A model generated the notes under the pieces. The model was not told the DNA's origin and searched no databases. It saw only the letters and a program-made list of their open reading frames with translations. A program made the position numbers and the translations under genes. Positions 24,221 through 32,238 of a DNA stretch of 41,738 nt are shown here, in pieces. Source of the DNA: JAFMIT01 sp049421205 (GTDB lineage: Bacteria; Actinomycetota; Actinomycetes; S36-B12; UBA5976); assembly GCA_049421205.1 (NCBI GenBank), contig JBMSMQ010000007.1:1-41738 (forward strand). The letters run 5' to 3'. Position 1 is the first letter of the stretch; every line of letters starts with the position of its first letter.

Positions 24221-25242
24221 GAAACGGCCTGCCAAATCTGATCAGCAAAAATCGGCCCACGCCGGTTCTTTGACTTCCACTTGTTTTTGGATACCCATCC
24301 ACTTTCACTTAACTCCACTAAGGAGGTAACTTCAGGCAGGCTTCCATTAAGTTTTCCAGTCAATGCAGCAATCGACTGAATCTTTCGTCGTCCATCAGAT
24401 AAACGCACTACGTGAATCACTATGTCGACTGAGGCTGCAACAGTTTGCGAAACGAAATCAGCAGTCACATTAGGTCCTGCAAGTAACGGAAGTGTGCAGA
24501 GTTTCAAAATTGTCTCGTGAATCGAATTTGAATGCAGCGTTGCCATACCAGGGTGACCACTATTGAGTGCAAGTAACAGATCAAGAGATTCAGCCTGTCT
24601 AACCTCTCCCACGATCAGACGTTGCGGACGCATTCGCAAGGCCTCTCTGATTAAGTGTCGTAGTGTTATCTCACCTTTTCCCTCTAATGTGGGTGGCCTA
24701 GTTTGCATAGAAACTAGGTCAGGTTGTTGAAGTGAGATTTCGAACACTTCCTCACAAGTGATGATTCGTTCAGTATGAGGAACTTCATTGAGAAGACAAT
24801 TTAAGAGCGTTGTTTTTCCAGAGCCTGTACCACCACTGATGACAATATTGAATCCGTCAAGCACACTTGCCTCGAGCAAAGTACGAATTTCATCGTTGAG
24901 CACATCTCGTGAAACCAATTGATTCAAATGTGAGATTGATCGCTGAAACTTTCTCACATTGACTGCCCAAAACTGCTTTGTGATGTCGGGTATAGTGACG
25001 TGTAATCGTGAACCATCTATGAGTTGTGCGTCTACAAAAGGTTGCGAAACATCTAATCGTCGACTGCTATGCCTTAAGAGTTGCTCCACCCACAGCTGAA
25101 CATCATCATTAGTGATTACAATTTCAATTGGGTGATTCGTTCCTTCTTTGGCAACAAAAACATGTCTTGGGGAATTTATCCATATTTCTTCAATTGTTTC
25201 ATCAACTAATAGGTGGTTAAGTCCTGCAAGTCCAGTGAGCAC
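24217..25242 (-). CDS. tadA: Tad pilus secretion ATPase TadA/CpaF
   Basis: Cytoplasmic ATPase that powers pilus assembly. 341 residues with Walker A SGGTGSGKTT (Lys143), an acidic Asp-box region (CEEVFEI), Walker B region (RLIVGEVR) and His box (GHPGMATLHSN). It is shorter than usual CpaF proteins (about 400-450), lacking most of the N-terminal domain. GTG at 25242 is the only start codon before an upstream stop; TAGATT lies exactly six bases before it and no ribosome site is seen, so the tad mRNA is probably leaderless. No tadZ or prepilin peptidase gene is nearby. Confidence 0.93.
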   Translation of the reverse strand: MLTGLAGLNHLLVDETIEEIWINSPRHVFVAKEGTNHPIEIVITNDDVQLWVEQLLRHSSRRLDVSQPFVDAQLIDGSRLHVTIPDITKQFWAVNVRKFQRSISHLNQLVSRDVLNDEIRTLLEASVLDGFNIVISGGTGSGKTTLLNCLLNEVPHTERIITCEEVFEISLQQPDLVSMQTRPPTLEGKGEITLRHLIREALRMRPQRLIVGEVRQAESLDLLLALNSGHPGMATLHSNSIHETILKLCTLPLLAGPNVTADFVSQTVAASVDIVIHVVRLSDGRRKIQSIAALTGKLNGSLPEVTSLVELSESGWVSKNKWKSKNRRGPIFADQIWQAVS

Positions 25243-25248
25243 TTCATA

Positions 25249-25254
25249 AATCTA
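25249..25254 (-). promoter_or_regulatory. -10 box for a leaderless tad operon mRNA
   Basis: TAGATT, six bases (TATGAA), then GTG of tadA. It lies in the 78-base gap after the glutamate dehydrogenase gene, so the operon has its own promoter. No clear -35 box. Confidence 0.5.
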
Positions 25255-25320
25255 CGAATACAGAGAACAAAAATCCATCTGATAGATCTCAATGAGAGTA
25301 AAGCAAGAGCAACTTTAAAT

Positions 25321-28300
25321 TCAACTCGTCAGTCGTATCAAATCACGCAACGCCCGCATCGCAACGGATACAGATGCGATATCTACTTTTTCATGGGTTA
25401 AAACATCATGAATCAATTGCTGCACCCGAATGATTGACTGCTTGTGAACATTTTGCCAAGTCTCTAATTTTTTGTTTGGTGTATCGCCTTGAACTTTCAA
25501 GACGTTTCTGGTGAGGCGCGATACCGCAGAATATGTGTCAGCTCGAAGTGCTGCTCGTGCCATCGTTTGCCAACGATCAGATCGATTCAGCGAAGTGATG
25601 ATGCTCAATATTTGGTCACCATTGAATGCATCCATGACCATAAAATACGTTGTTGCTACGAAACTAAACTCAAGTTTCGCCTCATCAGCAAGTACTGCGA
25701 TATCAAATGCCGAATAGTCATCCAATAACCCAGCTGTTCGGTCAGCAATTTCTTTACTAAACCCTAATGCTTCATAGCCACGTGCTTGAGATTTCCAGCG
25801 AGTCAGTTCGTATCCGGTGAGCAATGATTCGAGATTCTTCCGAAGAGTGGCTATTGCTGGAGCGAAAAATTCAATACTTTGGCTCACTGATGCATCAGAT
25901 GCTCGGTTTGAAATTATCCAACGTGCACTTCGGTCAATACATCGTCTCATTTCACGAAGTAGCACGATACGGTTAGACCAATCCACTTGAGCATTCACTA
26001 TAGAACTATGTACAGCATCAATGTCGTTCACTGCGAGAGTGATAACCAGTGCCGCAACTGCTTGCTCAATTGAAGAGTTCGTCTCATCCATCAAACGATA
26101 GAGTGCGCTAATTCCAGCAAGATTGACAATTCGATTTGCAAGGACCGTGCTCGCGATTTCACGACGTAGGCGATGTGAACGAATTTCTTCAGCAAATTCC
26201 TGGTGTAGAGTTTTGGGGAAATAGGCAAAAAGCCATTCTTCAGCCCAAGGTTCATCCACCAATGTCGATTTCAAAAGTTCATTTCGCAAGTGAATCTTCG
26301 CATAAGCGAGAAGTACAGAGAGTTCTGGACGGGTTAAGCCAAGACCTGCAAGATTTCTTCTTTCAATCTCCTCAGAACCAGGTAGTCCTTCTTTTCGAGG
26401 GTTGAGACCTGCGTTTCTTTGCAGGAATTCAATCATTCGCTTGTGGACGTCAAGAATTGAATGAGCCTCTTGTTCCGCAAGTGTCAGTACTTCGTTTTGA
26501 TCAATATTGTCTTTTAATACTTGCTCAGCAACCGTATCGGTCAAGTCACGCAAAATTGTGTCTCGTCGATTAGTATCAATTGACGCTAATAAGATTTTCA
26601 AGTTCACTTCGTGATCTGACGTATCGACGCCAGCAGAGTTGTCTATTGCATCAGTATTTATGGAGACGCCACGCAATGCTGCTTCAACTCGGGCCGCTTG
26701 GGTGAAACCTAAATTCCCACCTTCACCAACCACCTTGCAACGAAGTTCATTTGCATTGATTCTTAGGGAATCATTTGATTTGTCGCCAACATCAAGATGT
26801 GATTCCAAACTTGATTTCACATAGGTACCAATACCACCGTTGTAAAGCAGATCAACTGGCGCTTTGAGTATATGACTCATAAGCTCATAAGGGCTGAAAG
26901 TTAAGGTTTCAGCATCAATGCCAAGTGCAGATGCCGCTTCAGAAGATATAGTGATAGATTTTTCGCTACGGGAGAAAACTCCTCCACCTTTACTCATCAC
27001 TTTTCGATCAAAATCTTCCCAAGAAGAGCGCTCAAGTTCGAAGAGGCGTTTGCGTTCCGCATATGCTTTACCAGTAGGTGTGGGGTCAATGAAGATATGT
27101 CGATGATCAAACGCTGCAACTAACTGCATATTCTGGGATAGCAGCATTCCATTGCCAAACACGTCTCCACTCATATCTCCGATGCCAACAACCCTGACGT
27201 TTTCAGATTCTAGATTGATTCCCGACAACAGCAAGTGATGCTTTACGGATTCCCAGGCACCTCGGGCGGTAATTCCCATTGCTTTATGGTCATATCCCTT
27301 ACTACCGCCGCTGGCAAATGCATCCCCAAGCCAAAATCCTCGCTCGAGTGCAATTGCATTCGCTGTATCCGAAAATGTCGCTGTTCCCTTGTCCGCAGCC
27401 ACCACGAAATATGGATCTGCCTGATCTCGAATCAACACACCGGCTGGCTGAATAATCGTTGTTCCCTGAAGATTATCTGTGACAGACAAAAGCGCTCTGA
27501 TGAATTCTTGATAACTCGCCTTACCAGTTTCGAAAACTTCTTCCCTCGACATTTCAGCGCGTAATCGTTTAGGAACAAAACCACCTTTTGCTCCAGTTGG
27601 AACAATGATGGAATTTTTACTGAATTGCGCTCGAACTAAACCGAGTACTTCAACTCGTACGTCATCGTGGCGATCACTCCAACGCAATCCACCTCTGGCA
27701 ACTTTACCGAAACGAAGATGAATTCCCCTAACTCGAATTGAGTCCATCCATATTTCATACATTGGTCGAGGCTCTGGCATCAACTCAATCATCGATGAGT
27801 TGAATTTCAATACAGTGAGTCGTTGCTTTTCGAATTCATCAGTATGCAGATTGATTCGAATCGTTGCTTCAATACTTTGAAGAAGTGCCCGAAGAATTCT
27901 GTCGTGTTCAAGCGAGTTAACATCAGCAATATGTAGTTTCACCTCAACGTTTTTACCTTGGGCTTCGACTTGGTTTGCAAACTGAAGTTTCAATAGGTCA
28001 AGCAACGGTTTAGCAACAGCCGAATTTTCAATAAGGACTTGATTAATGTAGGCAACAGAGTGGCCCACCCATTGTGAAAGATAACTCACATACGTTGAAA
28101 GCACAATAACGTCATCTAGAGTCAAGTCGGCTAGCACAATAAGTCGTAGCAACTCAGTTATTTCGAATTGTTCTCGAAGTAATTCAGCAATTGCCTTTGA
28201 AATTTCAACTTGCGCGACCTCACTCACAGATGACATAGCACTGAATCCAATATTGTGAATCCACCAAGTTCCATTAGGGGTATCAATCTCAAATGGGTTC

Positions 28301-29928
28301 TCATCTGATACGTCTAACCCAAATGAGGTCAATACGGGTAGTACTTGTGAAAGCCTTAATTGCTGTTCTTTTGAATACAGCACAATATGTGCCGATTCAT
28401 CGACATAAAAACGACACACTTGAGAATCTTGAATTGCAAGAGCATCAGCGATTGCCATTTCGGCTGGATATTCTGCTTGGTAGGTTTTGTCGAAGGCTTG
28501 GCCCCAGACTCTCATGAACTCATATCGTTCATGGTCATCCTGGAACTCATCAAAAACTCTATCGGCGAATTGGTCGAGCCACGATTGTGCAAGCTCTTCA
28601 ATTTCAGTTTCTATCTGTTCTGAGAGAAGTGACTCATTGCCGGCGTCTAATAAGACTCTGAAGTGAACCCGAGCCAAACTACTTTGATCTAATTGCACGG
28701 AACTTTCAATCTCAGTCACAGTAAGTCTCTGCTTCAGATAGTTTTCAATGCGAATTCGGGTATCAGTATCGTACGAATCACGCGGCATAAAGAGTAAAAC
28801 TGACATAAATTTACTGAAGCGATCGCGGTGCAAAAAGACATTTACTTCTCTATGACCGCGATGAATCAGAACATCTTCAGCAAGGTTCTTCAACCACGTT
28901 GCTGAAACTTGCAACATTTCATCGCGTGGAAATGTGTCGAGAAATTGAAGAAGATTCCTATAATCATGAGACTTTTCTCGAAAACCACTCATTTCCAATA
29001 CTTGCAATACGGTTGTGGACATCACAGGAATCTCCAACACACTGTTGGTATATGCCTCGCGACTTAGAAGTCCAATAAATCGATGCTCTCCAATGACCTT
29101 CCCTTTATCATCAAAATCTTTAATTCCAAAGTAGTCCATATGCACATTTCGATGCACCAAACTGCGCATACGAGTCTTGGAAATGATGATGGGACGCGAG
29201 CTCAAGGCAAAGTCATCAGATTCGTCTAGTTTTGGAAGTGTTCTTGATGAGTCCGGGTACATTCTTAAAACTCCAAGTGCTGAGGAGTTGTGTGATTCCA
29301 ATACTCGCGACTTTGCGCTGAAGGTGTAATAGCGGTAGCCCAAAAATGTAAGATGGTTGTCAACCAGCCAGTGAAGTAGGTCCGTTACCTCAATTCCATC
29401 CGCGCTCTTAGAATCACTCCATTTCCGAGCAAGGTTTTCTGCAATTGACAGCATACTTTGCCAATCTTCATTGGCAAATAAAACTGCTTGTAGCGTTTCT
29501 TCGACTGCTGCTTTTACTTCTAGGTGATTTTCAGGCGTCAAAAGTCGGCTAATTTCAAATGTGCTCCACGATTCTGCTTGATGGACGTCATTTGTCTCTT
29601 TGGAGATACTTTCAAATGTACCTTTCGAATCTCGTTTGATGTTGAGAATCGGGTGGGAAAAGCTGATGATCCCTCTCGTGACACGATTGAGGCATGAGGT
29701 GAGTGAGTCGATAAGGAAGGGAACATCCCGAACAGTAATTTGGACATAACTATGACCACTCTGCCATCCATCCACATTGATTTCTGGAGTGAATACCCGA
29801 ACTCGCATCGTTTCAAGTTGATGCCCTAAGTCGAGGTGAGCGGACGCTAGTTCCTTGATGTTCGAGTGACTGAAACTTGTTTCCGAATAGAAAGGTAAAA
29901 AGGAATCAAGTTCCTTATGCTCAGGCAT
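25321..29928 (-). CDS. gdh: Large NAD-dependent glutamate dehydrogenase (GDH-180 type)
   Basis: Oxidatively deaminates glutamate to 2-oxoglutarate and ammonium with NAD; mainly catabolic. 1535 residues, close to the about 1600 usual for this four-domain class found in actinobacteria and proteobacteria. The N-terminal half carries ACT-like regulatory domains (VQITVRDVPFLIDSLTSCL). The catalytic part starts near residue 745 with GGLRWSDR and PTGAKGGFVPKR (substrate-binding lysines), then a dinucleotide-binding region (VRVVGIGDMSGDVFGNGML) and GEGGNLGFTQAARVE. The long C-terminal helical domain is also typical. The gene has its own promoter with a dyad at the predicted start of transcription. 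With the secreted proteases it would use amino acids as carbon source (inference). Confidence 0.96.
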   Translation of the reverse strand: MPEHKELDSFLPFYSETSFSHSNIKELASAHLDLGHQLETMRVRVFTPEINVDGWQSGHSYVQITVRDVPFLIDSLTSCLNRVTRGIISFSHPILNIKRDSKGTFESISKETNDVHQAESWSTFEISRLLTPENHLEVKAAVEETLQAVLFANEDWQSMLSIAENLARKWSDSKSADGIEVTDLLHWLVDNHLTFLGYRYYTFSAKSRVLESHNSSALGVLRMYPDSSRTLPKLDESDDFALSSRPIIISKTRMRSLVHRNVHMDYFGIKDFDDKGKVIGEHRFIGLLSREAYTNSVLEIPVMSTTVLQVLEMSGFREKSHDYRNLLQFLDTFPRDEMLQVSATWLKNLAEDVLIHRGHREVNVFLHRDRFSKFMSVLLFMPRDSYDTDTRIRIENYLKQRLTVTEIESSVQLDQSSLARVHFRVLLDAGNESLLSEQIETEIEELAQSWLDQFADRVFDEFQDDHERYEFMRVWGQAFDKTYQAEYPAEMAIADALAIQDSQVCRFYVDESAHIVLYSKEQQLRLSQVLPVLTSFGLDVSDENPFEIDTPNGTWWIHNIGFSAMSSVSEVAQVEISKAIAELLREQFEITELLRLIVLADLTLDDVIVLSTYVSYLSQWVGHSVAYINQVLIENSAVAKPLLDLLKLQFANQVEAQGKNVEVKLHIADVNSLEHDRILRALLQSIEATIRINLHTDEFEKQRLTVLKFNSSMIELMPEPRPMYEIWMDSIRVRGIHLRFGKVARGGLRWSDRHDDVRVEVLGLVRAQFSKNSIIVPTGAKGGFVPKRLRAEMSREEVFETGKASYQEFIRALLSVTDNLQGTTIIQPAGVLIRDQADPYFVVAADKGTATFSDTANAIALERGFWLGDAFASGGSKGYDHKAMGITARGAWESVKHHLLLSGINLESENVRVVGIGDMSGDVFGNGMLLSQNMQLVAAFDHRHIFIDPTPTGKAYAERKRLFELERSSWEDFDRKVMSKGGGVFSRSEKSITISSEAASALGIDAETLTFSPYELMSHILKAPVDLLYNGGIGTYVKSSLESHLDVGDKSNDSLRINANELRCKVVGEGGNLGFTQAARVEAALRGVSINTDAIDNSAGVDTSDHEVNLKILLASIDTNRRDTILRDLTDTVAEQVLKDNIDQNEVLTLAEQEAHSILDVHKRMIEFLQRNAGLNPRKEGLPGSEEIERRNLAGLGLTRPELSVLLAYAKIHLRNELLKSTLVDEPWAEEWLFAYFPKTLHQEFAEEIRSHRLRREIASTVLANRIVNLAGISALYRLMDETNSSIEQAVAALVITLAVNDIDAVHSSIVNAQVDWSNRIVLLREMRRCIDRSARWIISNRASDASVSQSIEFFAPAIATLRKNLESLLTGYELTRWKSQARGYEALGFSKEIADRTAGLLDDYSAFDIAVLADEAKLEFSFVATTYFMVMDAFNGDQILSIITSLNRSDRWQTMARAALRADTYSAVSRLTRNVLKVQGDTPNKKLETWQNVHKQSIIRVQQLIHDVLTHEKVDIASVSVAMRALRDLIRLTS

Positions 29929-29943
29929 GAATCACTCATTTCG

Positions 29944-29957
29944 AGGTCATTTGACCT
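29944..29957. promoter_or_regulatory. Candidate operator at the gdh transcription start
   Basis: AGGTCATTTGACCT, a perfect 6-2-6 dyad, covers the predicted +1 (about 29952) of the gdh promoter and lies 15 bases before the ATG. This position suits a repressor. The regulator is unknown. Confidence 0.55.
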
Positions 29958-29958
29958 A

Positions 29959-29988
29959 ATGCTATTGCCCTTGACGCGACTATTCCAA
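29959..29988 (-). promoter_or_regulatory. Promoter of the glutamate dehydrogenase gene
   Basis: Minus-strand TTGGAA (29983-29988), 18-base spacer, TAGCAT (29959-29964). Predicted start near 29952 and a leader of about 24 bases. Confidence 0.55.
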
Positions 29989-30013
29989 CTTGGGTAGAGG
30001 TAGTGTCGAAGAA

Positions 30014-30043
30014 ATTCTAAGTTACGCGAGCGTAACTTAGAAT
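30014..30043. repeat. 13-bp inverted repeat before the hemolysin III-like gene
   Basis: Arms ATTCTAAGTTACG (30014-30026) and CGTAACTTAGAAT (30031-30043) match perfectly around CGAG. The right arm ends in TAGAAT (30038-30043), six bases before the ATG of the plus-strand gene; the left arm carries the same box for the minus strand. It may be an operator over two divergent -10 boxes, or a hairpin that ends minus-strand read-through from ilvC (a weak TTTCTTC follows). Confidence 0.7.
30038..30043 (+). promoter_or_regulatory. -10 box for a leaderless hemolysin III-like mRNA
   Basis: TAGAAT, six bases (AAAGCA), then ATG at 30050. It forms the outer end of the inverted repeat at 30014-30043. No Shine-Dalgarno sequence. 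Confidence 0.55.
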
Positions 30044-30049
30044 AAAGCA

Positions 30050-30673
30050 ATGAATCCAAGACTTCGAGGAAGAACTCATCTTGTAGCCGCACCAGTTTCA
30101 CTGATTGCTGGAAGTGTCCTGATATACCTGAGTGAAGATTTTGTTACAAAACTAGGAGTGTCAATTTTTGTGTTGAGCGCCGTCAACCTATTTGGAATTT
30201 CTGCGCTCTACCATGTTGGGAACTGGAATCCCACAACAAAACAATGGCTGAGACGACTTGATCACTCAAACATCTATGTGTTGATTGCTGGCACCTATAC
30301 ACCAGTTGCTCTCTTACTCTTGAGTGGAAGCAAACAACAAATTCTCTTACTTCTGATTTGGGGTGCTGCACTCCTTGGAGTTCTGCTCAGCACACTCTGG
30401 ATTACTGCTCCCCGAGTACTCAGCGTGGCCGTGTATTTAGCGATGGGTTGGGCATCTCTTGCATACCTCGTTGATATTTACAATGCAGGAGGAGCGGCTG
30501 TACTCACACTCATTGCACTTGGAGGACTTTCCTACAGCGTTGGCGCAGTTGTTTATGCTCGGAAATCACCAAATCTCAGCACGGTGTGGTTTGGGTTCCA
30601 TGAACTCTTTCACGCATTCACAATTTTAGGATTTCTCTTTCACTTCAGTGCAATCACACTCTTTGCACTTTAG
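30050..30673 (+). CDS. Hemolysin III family (YqfA/PAQR-like) membrane protein
   Basis: 207 residues with seven hydrophobic segments, the layout of the hemolysin III/progestin-receptor (PAQR) superfamily. Conserved polar motifs: SALYH (about 51-55), LDHSNIYVLIAGTYTP, and HELFH (about 185-189); these His and Asp residues bind a metal in related receptors. Bacterial members affect membrane fluidity or energetics; hemolytic activity should not be assumed. The TAG stop interlocks with the ilvC stop (TTAG at 30670-30673). A leaderless start with a perfect dyad upstream is likely. Confidence 0.88.
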   Translation: MNPRLRGRTHLVAAPVSLIAGSVLIYLSEDFVTKLGVSIFVLSAVNLFGISALYHVGNWNPTTKQWLRRLDHSNIYVLIAGTYTPVALLLLSGSKQQILLLLIWGAALLGVLLSTLWITAPRVLSVAVYLAMGWASLAYLVDIYNAGGAAVLTLIALGGLSYSVGAVVYARKSPNLSTVWFGFHELFHAFTILGFLFHFSAITLFAL

Positions 30674-31695
30674 CGCGCTGCAGTTCCCTCTTTGTAATCC
30701 TTGTCTTGTTTAACCCATGACATAAGTTTTCTTAGTTCTCGGCCCGTCGCTTCAATTGGATGCGCTTCGCCTTCAGCACGTAAACGTTTGAACTCAGGTG
30801 CGCCAGCATCTTGATCTGCAATGAAACGTTCAGCGAATGCTCCACTTTGGATATCTTTCAACACATCTTTCATGTTCTCTTTTACTCGAGCATCGATTAC
30901 ACGTGGACCTGAAACATAATCACCGTATTCGGCAGTGTCCGAAACTGACCATCGCTGTTTTGCGATTCCGCCTTCATACATCAAATCAACGATGAGTTTC
31001 AATTCGTGTAAGCATTCAAAATATGCAACTTCAGGTTGATATCCTGCTTCAACCAAAACTTCAAAACCAGCCATTACCAAAGCACTTGCACCACCGCAAA
31101 GCACTGCCTGTTCGCCAAACAAATCTGTTTCGGTTTCTTCAGTAAATGTGGTCTTAATTCCTCCGGCTTTCAGGCTACCGATGGCTTTTGCGTAAGAAAG
31201 CGCAAGTGGCCATGCTTCGCCACTTGCATCTTGTTCGACTGCCACGATGGCTGGAACGCCGCGACCCGCCACATATTCTCTACGCACAAGATGACCCGGA
31301 CCTTTTGGTGCGACCATGCAAACATCAATATTTTTATTGGGCTGTATGTAGCCGTAACGAATATTGAATCCGTGTGCGAAGAAAAGTGCATCGCCATCTT
31401 GCAAGTTAGGCTGTATCGCTTCCTGATAGAGACCTCGCTGCACTGGATCTGGCACTAACACCATTACAAGATCACTTTCAGCCACCGCAGTTTGGGGATT
31501 TACTACACGTAACCCTTCAGCTTCTGCTCGAGCTCGCGACGCTGATCCATCAGCAAGGCCCACTCGAACATCCACGCCGGAATCTCTGAGCGAAAGTGCG
31601 TGCGCATGCCCCTGTGATCCATACCCTAAAACTGCTACCACTCGATTTTGAATGATGCTCAAATCTGCATCGGATTCATAAAATAATGTTGCCAC
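30670..31695 (-). CDS. ilvC: Ketol-acid reductoisomerase
   Basis: Second step of valine and isoleucine synthesis: isomerises and reduces acetolactate or acetohydroxybutyrate with NAD(P)H and Mg. 341 residues, class I (short) form. Rossmann motif GYGSQGHAHALSLRDSG (24-40) with the cofactor loop RVGLADGSASR; the catalytic domain has DLFGEQAVLCGG and EAYFE-like metal sites. GTG at 31695 follows a strong AAGGAGG. It lies 18 bases after ilvN, so ilvB-ilvN-ilvC is one operon. Convergent with the hemolysin III-like gene. Confidence 0.98.
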   Translation of the reverse strand: MATLFYESDADLSIIQNRVVAVLGYGSQGHAHALSLRDSGVDVRVGLADGSASRARAEAEGLRVVNPQTAVAESDLVMVLVPDPVQRGLYQEAIQPNLQDGDALFFAHGFNIRYGYIQPNKNIDVCMVAPKGPGHLVRREYVAGRGVPAIVAVEQDASGEAWPLALSYAKAIGSLKAGGIKTTFTEETETDLFGEQAVLCGGASALVMAGFEVLVEAGYQPEVAYFECLHELKLIVDLMYEGGIAKQRWSVSDTAEYGDYVSGPRVIDARVKENMKDVLKDIQSGAFAERFIADQDAGAPEFKRLRAEGEAHPIEATGRELRKLMSWVKQDKDYKEGTAAR

Positions 31696-31713
31696 GATTC
31701 CTCCTTGGAAAGT

Positions 31714-32238
31714 TTATGCGTTCTTTTCAGTATTTCTCAGTGATCTGTCACTGATTGATTTATTTCCACGTGCCATTGCCACGACGCCAGATTGCACGAG
31801 CTCTCGGATGCCGAAAGGTTCTAAGACTTGCAATAGAGCGGCAATCTTGTCGGTAGAACCTGTAGCTTCAATGGTCATTGCATCATGGGCGACATCAACT
31901 ACTTTCGCGCGAAACATCTGCACGACCTCCAAGACCCCAGAACGAGCATCTTGGTTTGCTTTCACTTTAACTAACAGTAACTCGCGCTGAACTGAATTAC
32001 TTGATTCAAGTTCAACTATTTTCAAGACGTTGATAAGTTTGTTAAGTTGTTTCGTGACTTGTTCAAGTGGCAATTCTTCAACATTCACAACAATTGTCAT
32101 TCGTGAAACATTCGGTGATTCCGTTGGCCCCACAGCGAGGGATTCAATGTTGAACCCGCGTCGAGAGAAGAGACCTGCAACGCGTGCAAGAACACCAGGC
32201 GTATCTTGAACAAGAACTGAGAGCGTGTGTTTACTCAT
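31714..32238 (-). CDS. ilvN: Acetolactate synthase small (regulatory) subunit
   Basis: 174 residues. N-terminal ACT domain (HTLSVLVQDTPGVLARVAGLFSRRGFNIESL) binds valine for feedback inhibition of IlvB, followed by the ALS_ss C-terminal domain (ELLLVKVKANQDAR ... IEATGS). The ATG directly follows the ilvB stop (TAA ATG) with GAGGTGAAG upstream, so the two subunits are made together. Confidence 0.97.
   Translation of the reverse strand: MSKHTLSVLVQDTPGVLARVAGLFSRRGFNIESLAVGPTESPNVSRMTIVVNVEELPLEQVTKQLNKLINVLKIVELESSNSVQRELLLVKVKANQDARSGVLEVVQMFRAKVVDVAHDAMTIEATGSTDKIAALLQVLEPFGIRELVQSGVVAMARGNKSISDRSLRNTEKNA

Noticed and set aside
25255..25320. Terminator between gdh and tadA
   Set aside because: Only four-base complementary stretches are visible near a short T run; not enough to call.
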